From NCBI RefSeq assembly GCF_900176515.1, contig NZ_FWXV01000014.1:1-64000 (forward strand): DNA of 64,000 nucleotides, read 5' to 3'. Source of the stretch: Kibdelosporangium aridum. Its GTDB lineage: Bacteria > Actinomycetota > Actinomycetes > Mycobacteriales > Pseudonocardiaceae. Of this stretch, positions 18,288-26,381 are shown piece by piece. The position numbers and the translations under genes were made by a program. Within the stretch, counting starts at the first letter, position 1; each line of letters begins with the position of its first letter. The notes beneath the pieces are model-generated. The model saw nothing but the letters and a program-made list of their open reading frames with translations. It was not told the origin of the DNA and did not search any database.

Positions 18288-18911
18288 TTACTTGCGGAAC
18301 GCCTGGGCGACCTGGCCGACGAGGGTGGCGAAGGGCATGTCGAGAGCGGCGTAGACCTCACCAGCCGCGGGATTGTCGTTGTCAGCAAGGATTTCGACCA
18401 TGAGCGTGGCGTAGTCGCTGAGGATGACACCGGCTTGCTGCATGCGTGCGATGCCAGCCTCTCGTTTGGTCGCCGAGAAGGTCCCCGACGCGTCGACCGG
18501 GACGAAGGGTTGGTAGCCGTCGGCGAGCGCGGCGATTGCCGGGAAGGCGGCGCATACTTCCAGTGAGATGCCGGTGATGATGAGCTTCTTGCGGCCGGTG
18601 GCCGCAACGGCTGCTTTGACCCGGTCGTCGTGCCACGCGTTGACGGTCGAGCGATCGATGATCTGCTTGCCGTCGGGCAGAGCGGCTACCAGCTCGGGGA
18701 TGGTTGGTCCCCACATGCTGTCGGCAGCCGTGGTGGTGACGACCATCGGCAGGCCGAGCGCCGTTGCCGCCTTGGCGAGGCCGACGATGTTGTGCTTCAA
18801 CTCGAGCAAGGAGATGTCCCTGATGCCGGTGTACAGGCCCACCTGGTGGTCGACAATCAGGACAGCTGCGTTGTCCGGAGTGAGTGGTTCGTGGAACGGG
18901 TTGGGGGACAT
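18288..18911 (-). CDS. Isochorismatase-family cysteine hydrolase
   Basis: 207 residues. The catalytic Asp sits in AAVLIVDHQVGLYTG near residue 21, and the nucleophilic Cys in ITGISLEVCAAFPAIAALAD. This layout, with the absence of a carrier-protein domain, places it with the YcaC/nicotinamidase-like hydrolases rather than true isochorismatases. Likely reaction is hydrolysis of an amide or related C-N bond. First gene of a two-gene operon with the YceI protein. A copy of the shared operator is centred about 40 bases upstream of the start. Confidence 0.85.
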   Translation of the reverse strand: MSPNPFHEPLTPDNAAVLIVDHQVGLYTGIRDISLLELKHNIVGLAKAATALGLPMVVTTTAADSMWGPTIPELVAALPDGKQIIDRSTVNAWHDDRVKAAVAATGRKKLIITGISLEVCAAFPAIAALADGYQPFVPVDASGTFSATKREAGIARMQQAGVILSDYATLMVEILADNDNPAAGEVYAALDMPFATLVGQVAQAFRK

Positions 18912-18943
18912 CAGACCTCCTCGATAACAGTCACGAGCTTATA

Positions 18944-18963
18944 TAGTCACGATACATGACTAA
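18944..18963. promoter_or_regulatory. Shared 20-bp operator, copy 2
   Basis: TAGTCACGATACATGACTAA, the most symmetric copy (TAGTCA and TGACTA arms), lies 33-52 bases upstream of the isochorismatase start. It would overlap the core promoter. Confidence 0.65.
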
Positions 18964-19966
18964 TTTCTGATGCTACTGCTGGGAGTGCGTCCAACCACAT
19001 CAGAACCGTCCGTCTTCCGGTTGAGGGCCTGGAGGAACTGCGCGGCTCATTGCGCCTGCAAGGTTGCCGACTCTCGATCCGGATACGGATGCGTGTTCGG
19101 CACGCGCGCCACCGATGCCTCCCCCGTACTAATCAGACTGTCCACTGTCTACTGATCGCGACCGTCTCGACTCCCAAGGACGCATCGCTCGAACCCAGCC
19201 GTACTCACCGCGGCACGCAGACGTGGCCGGCGACCGCGTGAACTGTGGGATGCGAACGCGAGGGTCAGCATGCGCCCAGGCCTGTCCAACCAGTTGATGC
19301 CCCCAGGAAGGCCACGCCGGCTGCTGTGTCCGCGGCAACGACAGGGCCGACTTGGTCCGGGAAGACATCGCTGAGCGCGATCGCAACAAGCAGTCCGGCG
19401 TCGCTCGCGCCGATCACGTCCGCATGTGTCCCGGCGTCCTTGCCGGAATCGTGCCGCCGCTGACCGTTCGTTTTCCAGCCCATTCAGTGTTCGTTCCGCC
19501 GTTGTTCCGGCATTGTCCCGTTCGAGTCTTTCCAGAGTGGCCCGTGAAGCTGTGAACGCCAGTCTGGTGCGAGCCGCCGCACTGTTCTGGTCATCGGCTA
19601 GTGCGGTTCGATGGCTCTCCTGCCTCGGGTTGGTTGGCCGGGCGATGGCCAGGGCGCGACGTTCAGGTGCGTGGTGACCGGAAGACCTTCCCGGCCGTTC
19701 GGTTGGTCCACGCACCACGGCAGAATGACCTGACACCCGTGGCGTTCGAACCCGGGAAACCCCGGGACTTGTGACACGTGTCGACGGGAGTGCAGTCCCG
19801 GCAGGCGCGACCTTGCCCGATGAAACGGGTGCGCAATGAATCCTCAGCCGCGATGTCGCGCGGTCGTCACGTCCGGCACGGTATCGCGTCAAACCGCTGG
19901 AATCGCTCAAGTGTCGTCGCAGTCGCGGGCCGGCCGTCAGCGACCAACGACAACATGTCTGATCAA
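18964..19966. other. About 1 kb without a convincing gene
   Basis: Long overlapping frames occur on both strands, which is expected at this base composition. None has a ribosome site, known motif or signal peptide. A minus-strand segment near 19480-19640 has a helical, coiled-coil-like composition but no clear start. I regard the stretch as non-coding or decayed. Confidence 0.45.
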
Positions 19967-20009
19967 AGCCGCCCCTGGACGAACGCTGAGCGAACATCCA
20001 GGGGCGGCT
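19967..20009 (-). terminator. Terminator of the SnoaL-like gene
   Basis: A perfect 13-bp stem (AGCCGCCCCTGGA at 19967-19979 with its complement at 19997-20009) begins 11 bases after the stop of the minus-strand gene; read on the minus strand it is followed by a short T run (GGCTTTGATC). Confidence 0.8.
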
Positions 20010-20019
20010 TCGGTGTGGC

Positions 20020-20622
20020 TCAACCCAGCCCGAGCTGCTGGAAGAAGTTCTGGTTGTCCCAGAACAGGAACTCCTCGTCCATCGTGCCGCGCTTGTTCCA
20101 CAAGCCGATGGTGGCCATGTTGATCGCGTACTTCTTGCCGGTCGGCTGAATGAAACCACCCTTGCCGTCGGGCATCGGCCGGGTGAAGGTGCCCTGCATG
20201 ACGCCGGCGACAGCGGTCAGCCCGCCCTGGGCGACACGCAGATAGTGCGACTGGACCCGGGTGTCCGGCGCCCACACGAACAGCGCCTTGAGATCTTCGA
20301 TGTGCTTGTCGACACCGTCGGTGTAGTGGCCGTCGGGCCAGTGCACACGGATGTTACGGGCGTGGCTCTCGCCGATTCGGTTCCACTTCTCGTGGGTGAA
20401 GATCTCGAAGTCCAACTCGTCGAACTTCTCCAGGTTGCGGCGCTCCTCGCGCGTGAGGTCCTTCGCGAACGGCGGGTTGGGCACCGGCGTCGTGGCCGGG
20501 TCGGGCATCGGGACCCAGGGGCTGCGTGATGTCGCCTCGGCGATCCCTGCCCCGGTCTCAACGGCAGCCAGTGCCATCGCGCCGAACGCGGCGGCACTGC
20601 CGAATACACGACGGTTGATCAT
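20020..20622 (-). CDS. Exported SnoaL-like/ester-cyclase-fold protein
   Basis: 200 residues from the ATG at 20622, with AAGGAAGGA upstream; the longer frame is rejected. The N-terminus MINRRVFGSAAAFGAMALAA has a twin Arg followed by a hydrophobic stretch, a likely Tat or Sec signal. The mature part is an NTF2-like domain: HEKWNRIGESHARNIRVHWP with DGHYTDGVDKHIEDLKALFV, the His-Trp and Asp pattern typical of SnoaL polyketide cyclase relatives, then VQSHYLRVAQGGLTAVAGVM and a MDEEFLFWDNQNFFQQLGLG end. Such proteins are common and mostly uncharacterised. It carries its own operator copy and terminator, so is a single-gene unit of the shared regulon. Confidence 0.75.
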   Translation of the reverse strand: MINRRVFGSAAAFGAMALAAVETGAGIAEATSRSPWVPMPDPATTPVPNPPFAKDLTREERRNLEKFDELDFEIFTHEKWNRIGESHARNIRVHWPDGHYTDGVDKHIEDLKALFVWAPDTRVQSHYLRVAQGGLTAVAGVMQGTFTRPMPDGKGGFIQPTGKKYAINMATIGLWNKRGTMDEEFLFWDNQNFFQQLGLG

Positions 20623-20846
20623 CTCTCGTCCTTCCTTTGCGAGCTCCACATGAGAACAACGAAGTGAGTGCAAACCGCGACTTCTGGCTATCGATGTGAG
20701 GTACCGTGAGTCTTCCCGGGCATGCGGTCCTTGGCGTAGCGCGGGCATCAGGGATGCCGTGGACGCGGATCCGCACTCCGTGGCCGGTATCTCGTCAGAC
20801 ATCGATCCACAGAGATCAATCCACGAACAGCAGTCATTACGAGTGA

Positions 20847-20866
20847 CAGTCAAGATACATTACTAT
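20847..20866. promoter_or_regulatory. Shared 20-bp operator, copy 3
   Basis: CAGTCAAGATACATTACTAT matches copy 2 at 16 of 20 positions with the core GATACAT identical. It lies about 225 bases upstream of the SnoaL-like start, so either the transcript has a long leader or a second promoter exists. Confidence 0.55.
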
Positions 20867-21274
20867 CTCGCGATGTCCCGGCCCAAGATGGCATCAGTTC
20901 GCCACGTGTGAGGTCGAACCGCGTATCGAGGCCGATTGAGGCATGGATTCGACGCAATAACACCGTATTCGGCAGTGTTGGTCAGCTCGGCGACCTCATG
21001 CGCGAGTCGTCCGAACCACAATCGGCTGTCGGATCATCGTCCGATGTGACGTGTATACGACACAAAGAAGGTACACACACTGCCTCAACCGATAGGCTGC
21101 GGCCACCGTTCTCGGCAGATCGCCGCCCCATGCCGGGCAATCGTTCGACACATCCTCGACCAGAGGCCGTTTTCACGAACGCTCATCGACCTCCCGGCTC
21201 GAACGGTCCGAAATTGTGGCGGTGTCCCGTTATTCACGTTCAGTACTTCTCGTTGCACCTCTGGAGGTTCGGAA
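20867..21274. other. Leader region upstream of cobT
   Basis: About 400 bases without a gene. I looked for a cobalamin riboswitch because of the downstream gene and did not find the conserved GCCACTG box. Confidence 0.5.
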
Positions 21275-22315
21275 ATGTTTCTCCCTGTATGTCCACCGGA
21301 CGAGTCAGTCAAGCAAGCCGCATTGGACCGATGGGACAGGCTCGTCAAATCGCCGGGGGCGTTGGGCGATCTCGAGGACGTCGGCACGTGGATCGCAGCA
21401 TGCCAGGGGGTCTGCCCGCCAAGACCCCTGACTCGCCCGCGTGTCGTGGTCTTCGCCGGCGACCATGGCGTCGCGACCAGGGGCATCTCTGTTTACCCGG
21501 CCGAGGCCACCGCACAGGCCTTGATCATGTTTGTAACCGGTGGTGGCGCTGTGAACGTACTCGCCGCAGCAAATGGCGCAGCCCTGCGAATCGTTGACAT
21601 GGCAGTCGCCGCCGAGACACCCGTTCCAGACGAGGTCAAGAGATTCAAGGTACGACACGGATCTGGGGCCGTCGACCAGGAGGATGCCCTGACAGACAAC
21701 GAGGTCAGGCTCGCTGTCGAGGCCGGCCGCGCAATCGCTGATCAGGAGGTTGACGCGGGTACTGATGTGCTCATAGCCGGTGATCTGGGCATCGGGAACT
21801 CCACTGTCGCCGCGATACTCGTTGCCGCGTTGACCGGTGCCGAACCCACCGCGGTGGTGGGCCGCGGCTCTGGCATCGACAACGAAACATGGATACGCAA
21901 GGTCGCCGTGGTCCGGGATGCGTTATGCCGAGCCCATGCGGTCCGCGCGAATCCGCTGGCGCTACTGCGGACGTCGGCAAGTGCGGACATCGCCGCGATG
22001 GCGGCGTTCCTCGCCCAGGCCGCGGTCCGCAGGACACCTGTACTCCTGGACGGCGCGATCACCACCGCGGCCGCATTGGTCGCGGAACGTCTGGCCCCCG
22101 GGGCACGACAGTGGTGGCTGGCAAGCCACCGGTCGACCGAGCCGTCCCACCAGTTAGCACTCGCCCAACTCGGGCTGAAGCCCCTGGTGGACCTGAAAAT
22201 GCGGCACGGCGAGGGCTCAGGCGCACTGATCGCGCTTCCGCTGGTGGCCATGGCGACTCGCATGCTGGCCGAGATGACCACGTTCAAAGAAGCCGGGATC
22301 ACCAGCCACGTCTGA
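21275..22315 (+). CDS. cobT: Nicotinate-nucleotide:dimethylbenzimidazole phosphoribosyltransferase
   Basis: 346 residues, the usual CobT length, with GGAGG 8 bases before the ATG. The enzyme makes alpha-ribazole phosphate for the lower ligand of cobalamin. Motifs seen: RWDRLVKSPGALGDLEDVG, VVVFAGDHGVATRGISVYPA, the AGDLGIGNSTVAAIL loop, VLLDGAITTAAALVAERLAP, and RHGEGSGA near the C-terminus, which holds the catalytic Glu. It stands alone here, away from other cobalamin genes, so it is either a dispersed housekeeping gene or supplies B12 to a local enzyme; no B12 enzyme is visible in the window. Confidence 0.93.
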   Translation: MFLPVCPPDESVKQAALDRWDRLVKSPGALGDLEDVGTWIAACQGVCPPRPLTRPRVVVFAGDHGVATRGISVYPAEATAQALIMFVTGGGAVNVLAAANGAALRIVDMAVAAETPVPDEVKRFKVRHGSGAVDQEDALTDNEVRLAVEAGRAIADQEVDAGTDVLIAGDLGIGNSTVAAILVAALTGAEPTAVVGRGSGIDNETWIRKVAVVRDALCRAHAVRANPLALLRTSASADIAAMAAFLAQAAVRRTPVLLDGAITTAAALVAERLAPGARQWWLASHRSTEPSHQLALAQLGLKPLVDLKMRHGEGSGALIALPLVAMATRMLAEMTTFKEAGITSHV

Positions 22316-22614
22316 TACTCACACTCGTGTGCCTGTCGTAGAACTCAAACGCAGAAGACAAACAACTTGTCCTGGAACGCGGTACTGATGCGAGCGTGCA
22401 GCACGGCGAACAGCTCATCCGACGATCTCGGCACATCACTGGCGTGTCGCACGGTCCCCAACCCGAGGGCTCGGGCTGTGCGACAAGGTTGATGATAGAA
22501 GTGAACGTTTCTGCCCAGCTGGCGCGGTGCACGGCCATCTCGCCCGATGCCCACCCACCAGATAGGCTCCGCAACGGTACGGGCGACGTCGACCGTATCG
22601 TGTGAGGAGGAAAA

Positions 22615-23088
22615 GTGGCAACGCGGGCCAGTCGCAACAGCACCAATCCCGACTTCGGCGTTCTCGCCGGGCGGTTGCTGTTCGCGGTGACCAGCGAATT
22701 CTTCGCGAAACTGGCCGCCGAGGGCTTCGATGACCTGAAGCCACGGCACGGCGCCGTGCTGGCTTACCTCGATGACGCGGGCGTTCGGGCCACGGATCTG
22801 GCACGCCTGTCCGGGCAGCACAAGCAGATGATCGGCACGCTCGTCGACGAATTGGAGGAGCTCGGCTACGTGCAGCGGCGCCCTGATCCCGCCGACCGCC
22901 GCGCGAAGCTGGTCTGCCCCACCGAACGCGGCATCGCGCAGATGCGAGCCGCGGACCAGATCATGTCTGCTATCCACGAGCGCCATGCCCGTCGCATGAG
23001 CCGCGAGAAGTTCATCGAGTTCAAGGCCACTCTGGCCGACGTCACTGAATACCAGCGCCGTCGAGTGGCCCGGCTGCGGCAAGCCTGA
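22615..23088 (+). CDS. MarR-family transcriptional regulator
   Basis: 157 residues from the GTG at 22615 with GGAGG 4-5 bases upstream. It has the MarR winged helix: LKPRHGAVLAYLDDAGVRAT, DLARLSGQHKQMIGTLVDEL as the recognition helix, and the wing VQRRPDPADRRAKLVCPTERG. Dimerisation helices flank it. MarR proteins bind 16-20-bp palindromes and respond to phenolic or oxidative signals. Its position between three genes carrying the shared TAGTCA-N8-TGACTA operator makes it the best local candidate for the regulator, by inference only. Confidence 0.9.
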   Translation: MATRASRNSTNPDFGVLAGRLLFAVTSEFFAKLAAEGFDDLKPRHGAVLAYLDDAGVRATDLARLSGQHKQMIGTLVDELEELGYVQRRPDPADRRAKLVCPTERGIAQMRAADQIMSAIHERHARRMSREKFIEFKATLADVTEYQRRRVARLRQA

Positions 23089-23190
23089 CGCATAGGCCGA
23101 ACGTCACTCCACCAGCTTCACCTACGAGGTTTATCGTCGCGTTCCTAGCGCCACAGGGTCGGTTGTCGGGCAGGTCATACCTGATTCCGT

Positions 23191-23274
23191 GATCACCACA
23201 CGCTCAGAAAGGCGGCCGCCTCATGGTCATGACCGGCGGCCGCACTTCTGATCTAGTTTGAGCGTGTGGTGATC
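23191..23274. terminator. Nested long inverted repeat between convergent genes
   Basis: A perfect 16-bp outer repeat (GATCACCACACGCTCA at 23191-23206 and its complement at 23259-23274) encloses a second GC-rich stem (GCGGCCGCC near 23212 and GGCGGCCGC near 23235). MarR (plus) ends 100 bases before it and the alcohol dehydrogenase (minus) ends 65 bases after, so a bidirectional terminator is the simplest reading. Confidence 0.7.
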
Positions 23275-23338
23275 GGATCCGTCCGGCATCGACGGCCAGC
23301 CGCGGGGCGCTGGCGCCGCTCCCCTTGCAGGAGATCGA

Positions 23339-24457
23339 TCAGGGCGTCAGCACCGGCTTGATCACTTCGCCGTTGTGCATGTCCGCGACTGCGGCGTTGA
23401 TGTCCGACAGTTTGTAGCCCGTCCGTGTGATCCGCCCGAGCGGGACCTTTCCGGTCGCCACCAGGCTGGTCAGGTAGGGCAAGTAGATCGGCGGATTACT
23501 CGCACCTTCCACGACTCCGACCACGTGCTTGCTGAAGTTCACCAGGTCCGCCAGCGGAATCTCAGCGGTGGAGGTGAACGACGCCAAGCCTTCCACTGCC
23601 AGTGTGCCGCCGGTTCCGAGGCTGCTGAAAGCCTGCAAGGCCACGCCTTCCACGCCGCTCGCCTCCAGCGCGTAGTCGGCCCCACCTCCGGTCAGGTCCT
23701 TGATAGCCGCGACCACATCGATGCCGGTTGGATCAACCACATCAGTGGCCCCGAGATCGCGGGCCAAGGCCAAACGTTGGGCATTGACATCCACGGCGAT
23801 CAGGCGGCGCACCGGAAGTAGTGCCGCAGCCATCAGGGCGGACATGCCGACCGTACCGGCGCCGAAGACGACGACTGTGCTACCCGGGTGAGGTCGCAGG
23901 ACGTTCAGGATGGCGCCCGATCCAGTTTGGACGCCGCAGCCCAGAGGGGCAAGTAGCTCCGGAGAGACATCGAGGTCCTCGTTGACCGGGATAGCATTGC
24001 GTTCGTTGGCGAGTGCGTAGCCGGCAAAGGTTGACTGTCCGAAGAAGTTTCCCGCCAGTGGTTGGCCATCGCGCCACAGGTTTGCTGACCCGTCCGGTCG
24101 CTTGCCTGGCCCGAAGTTGCGGGCGAGATACTCGCGACACTGTCCAGGTAGGCCAGCTACACACCGGTCACAATGTCCGCAGAAGTCAAAACTGATCGAA
24201 ACCCTTTGGCCAGGCCGCAATCGGGTTACCTCTGGTCCCACCTGCTCGACCACGCCAGCGCCTTCGTGACCGAGCACCGCTGGCATCGCATACGGAAAAA
24301 CCCCAGACTGTACGGATATGTCGGTGTGGCATACGCTCACCGCCTCGATTCGCACGAGGACCTCGGTCCCTCGTGGTTCGTCGACCTCGATGTCCGCGAT
24401 CTCGAAATCCAGACCAGCGCCTGACACCGTGGCAGCTGTCGTTGTTCGACCAGTCAT
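23339..24457 (-). CDS. Zinc-dependent aryl/benzyl-type alcohol dehydrogenase
   Basis: 372 residues from the ATG at 24457, with GGAAGGAG upstream. It is a medium-chain dehydrogenase: catalytic zinc ligands in VSVCHTDIS and LGHEGAGVVE, the four structural-zinc Cys in CGHCDRCVAGLPGQC, and a NAD-binding VFGAGTVGMSALMAAALLPV with Asp in LIAVDVN selecting NAD. The family (aryl-alcohol dehydrogenase, AreB/XylB-like) oxidises benzylic or allylic alcohols or reduces the aldehydes. A close paralog lies at 44922-46040. With benzoylformate decarboxylase 2 kb away, benzaldehyde-type substrates are plausible. Confidence 0.88.
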   Translation of the reverse strand: MTGRTTTAATVSGAGLDFEIADIEVDEPRGTEVLVRIEAVSVCHTDISVQSGVFPYAMPAVLGHEGAGVVEQVGPEVTRLRPGQRVSISFDFCGHCDRCVAGLPGQCREYLARNFGPGKRPDGSANLWRDGQPLAGNFFGQSTFAGYALANERNAIPVNEDLDVSPELLAPLGCGVQTGSGAILNVLRPHPGSTVVVFGAGTVGMSALMAAALLPVRRLIAVDVNAQRLALARDLGATDVVDPTGIDVVAAIKDLTGGGADYALEASGVEGVALQAFSSLGTGGTLAVEGLASFTSTAEIPLADLVNFSKHVVGVVEGASNPPIYLPYLTSLVATGKVPLGRITRTGYKLSDINAAVADMHNGEVIKPVLTP

Positions 24458-24512
24458 GGCGACTCCTTCCTGAGGCAAGTGAGCAAAGCGGATGCATAGT
24501 CATGTGTCAATA

Positions 24513-24532
24513 CTGTCACTGACTATGACTAG
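24513..24532. promoter_or_regulatory. Shared operator, divergent copy 4
   Basis: CTGTCACTGACTATGACTAG keeps the GTCA and ATGACTA arms but differs in the core (13 of 20 to the consensus). Further TAGTCA half-sites lie at about 24497. About 55-75 bases upstream of the alcohol dehydrogenase start. Confidence 0.4.
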
Positions 24533-24539
24533 CTGCTGC

Positions 24540-25000
24540 AACATCGTTGCGCGCCTTGATGAACGTCTACCGAGCGGGCCGTGAAGTTGTCCACGTCGGC
24601 GCGCTCTCGTCTACCACCACATGATCTGCCAGTCGCCTACTGGTAACGGAGACGAAGCTAAGCAAGAGGCGAAAGCCTGCCATGCGGTCATGTCGTACAC
24701 ATTGTCGAGCTCGTCACTCGCCTAGAACGACGCGGCCGTACCCCTACCCTGCGTGGCGTCCTTGGCCTCAAGGTAAGCCGCCAACCTGTCAGTAGTCAAT
24801 GGCTCATAACTACTGTCACAGCTATCTACAGTCTGTTCCGGCGCGGTCACGACAGACCGAGAGGTGCACCCGACTGCCGCATGGGAGGGATGTATCAACG
24901 AAACGCCGCTACAGTGGCCAGCGCTTGGGATTGCCCAACGTCGTCATACAGCACGGTCGCGACGCGTTCGGACGCACTCAAGCCTGGACATACCGTCAGT
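24540..25000. other. Intergenic stretch, no gene seen
   Basis: No convincing coding frame. A TAGTCA...ACTA arrangement at 24792-24812 resembles the shared operator with one extra base in the spacer. Confidence 0.4.
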
Positions 25001-25024
25001 AACATTGTCGATATAGACAATGTT
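25001..25024. repeat. AT-rich palindrome, operator-like
   Basis: AACATTGTC-GATATA-GACAATGTT is a perfect 9-bp inverted repeat with a 6-base centre. It resembles a TetR-type operator. The only reading after it is a short unrecognised frame. Confidence 0.5.
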
Positions 25025-25057
25025 GACCAGATGTGTCTAACATGTTCGTCATCCGCT

Positions 25058-25311
25058 GATGGCGCGACCTCCGCGCCGTCGGTCTTCCGGAGTGGCGCCT
25101 CAGCACGGAAGAGGTCGGGCTGGACATCGGACTTGAAGTCATTGGTGAAGTTGAACAGTTGGGTGTGGATACCGCCGTGTCGCTGTTGGACGCGTTGCGT
25201 GAGCGCCTGTGTGTCGCTGGACTAAGAAGGGCTGCGATCGAGGCCAGTGCGGCGCTCCGGCGGGCGTTCGTCGAGCAGGACGCCTTCGCGTATCCACGAC
25301 GGGGCCCATGA
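25058..25311 (+). pseudogene. Unrecognised coding remnant
   Basis: A frame open after a TGA reads WRDLRAVGLPEWRLSTEEVG, then LDIGLEVIGEVEQLGVDTAV and a helical LRRAAIEASAALRRAF stretch, ending PRRGP with a stop at 25309-25311. Composition is protein-like and helical but there is no start codon with a ribosome site and I do not recognise the family. It lies behind the palindrome at 25001 and may be the tail of a lost gene. Confidence 0.3.
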
Positions 25312-25372
25312 GCCCATACGCAGCTGGGCGTCCTGCTCGATCGCAACCGAGGCGTGCCGTTGCTCCTCGCGC

Positions 25373-25498
25373 TCAGTCGAAGCACATGTCATCCGGATGC
25401 TCGTAAAACTGCAGTGCTGACGATTCAACGGCATTCATACGGGGCGAAATGCTGGGGCGTCGCATCGCGACTTGACATGTCCGCAGCGGGTAGTTCAT
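25373..25498 (-). CDS. Candidate 41-residue peptide
   Basis: From the ATG at 25498 the frame encodes a short peptide beginning MNYPLRTCQVAMRRPSISPR and ending ALQFYEHPDDMCFD before a TGA. A weak GGTG is the only possible ribosome site. The acidic, aromatic C-terminus with one Cys contrasts with a basic N-terminal half, as in leader-core peptides, but a chance frame or the tail of a decayed gene is equally possible; the frame remains open further upstream. It faces away from the XRE regulator 150 bases downstream on the other strand. Confidence 0.2.
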   Translation of the reverse strand: MNYPLRTCQVAMRRPSISPRMNAVESSALQFYEHPDDMCFD

Positions 25499-25649
25499 GA
25501 CGTCACCGCCTGACTCGCTCGAAGACTGCCAAGAAATCGCCAGAAGTTGTTCTCATCGGTCGCGAACAGGGCTATGATCCTGAGAATGATGGCAACTTGA
25601 GTGGTGGCCGATCAGGTCGACTAACAGAGGTCCCTGGGGGCATTCAGGC

Positions 25650-26363
25650 GTGTCGCTCCACCGTCCGGTCAAGAACGTCCGGTTCATTCAGGCGCGGGAA
25701 CGCATTGAATCCGTGCTGTTTCCAGGACAACCGCCGACCAGGGGTGAATTGGCCACTCGAGTGCGGGCAGAGTTGCGCCGTCTCGGTTCCGATTCCAAGT
25801 TCACAACCAGGCATGTCTCGCGGTTGGAACGTGGTGAAACCCACTGGCCCAAGGACCAGCACGTCCGGTCGGCGTTGCGGCTGGTCCTGGGCGTGCCGAC
25901 GGACGAGGACCTCGGTTTCCACAACAGTAGGCGGCGTGAGCCAACCGACGCGCCGACGTCATCACACCAGTTCGATATGCCGACACCAAGCCATCAACCG
26001 AATCAGCGGGACGACCGCAAGGACGGATCGTGCGCACACGTATTGACGGTTCGTCAATTGCTGCCGGAGAACTTTTTCGATCAGCAGATGATTTGCGCAG
26101 CACTCAATCGCCGGGATTTCGGCGTTGTTTTCCGGGCGGTTCGCCGGCACACCGGGCTGAACCAAGTCGAGCTCGGCGGCGTGCTGGGATTCACTCAGGG
26201 GCGAGTGTCCAAGATCGAAAGCGGGAAACGCGGTTTGCACGAATTCGACGAAGTCGTGCGTGTGGCGAATGTGCTCGGCCTTGACCCGTGGCGACTAGGC
26301 TTCGGAAAATCCGCGCGGTGTGAGGCTTGCCGGGGAACGGAATCCCGTTCAGGACGACAGTGA
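25650..26363 (+). CDS. XRE-type regulator with two HTH domains
   Basis: 237 residues from a GTG. Residues about 28-85 form an atypical first helix-turn-helix (TRGELATRVRAELRRLGSDS, then FTTRHVSRLERGETHWPKDQ). Residues 162-215 form a standard Cro/C1 domain: HTGLNQVELGGVLGFTQGRV followed by SKIESGKRGLHEFDEVVRVA. A low-complexity, Pro/Ser/His-rich linker joins them. Actinomycete relatives usually continue with TPR repeats; here the protein stops soon after the second domain (a CEAC pair is near the end), so it may be shortened. Convergent with benzoylformate decarboxylase, 18 bases apart. Confidence 0.75.
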   Translation: MSLHRPVKNVRFIQARERIESVLFPGQPPTRGELATRVRAELRRLGSDSKFTTRHVSRLERGETHWPKDQHVRSALRLVLGVPTDEDLGFHNSRRREPTDAPTSSHQFDMPTPSHQPNQRDDRKDGSCAHVLTVRQLLPENFFDQQMICAALNRRDFGVVFRAVRRHTGLNQVELGGVLGFTQGRVSKIESGKRGLHEFDEVVRVANVLGLDPWRLGFGKSARCEACRGTESRSGRQ

Positions 26364-26381
26364 CGGCCCCGGTCGCCGCGA

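Noticed and set aside
19149-20159. A 336-codon minus-strand open frame
   Set aside because: Overlaps frames of equal quality on the other strand, has no ribosome site or motif, and partly runs through the SnoaL-like gene and its terminator.
20867-21274. Cobalamin riboswitch ahead of cobT
   Set aside because: The conserved B12 box could not be found and no plausible fold was seen by eye.
23191-23274. Insertion-sequence terminal inverted repeats
   Set aside because: Only 52 bases separate the arms, with no transposase or target duplication; kept as terminator-like.
24792-24812. Sixth copy of the shared operator
   Set aside because: TAGTCA and ACTA are present but the spacer is one base longer and the core GATA is absent; no gene follows.
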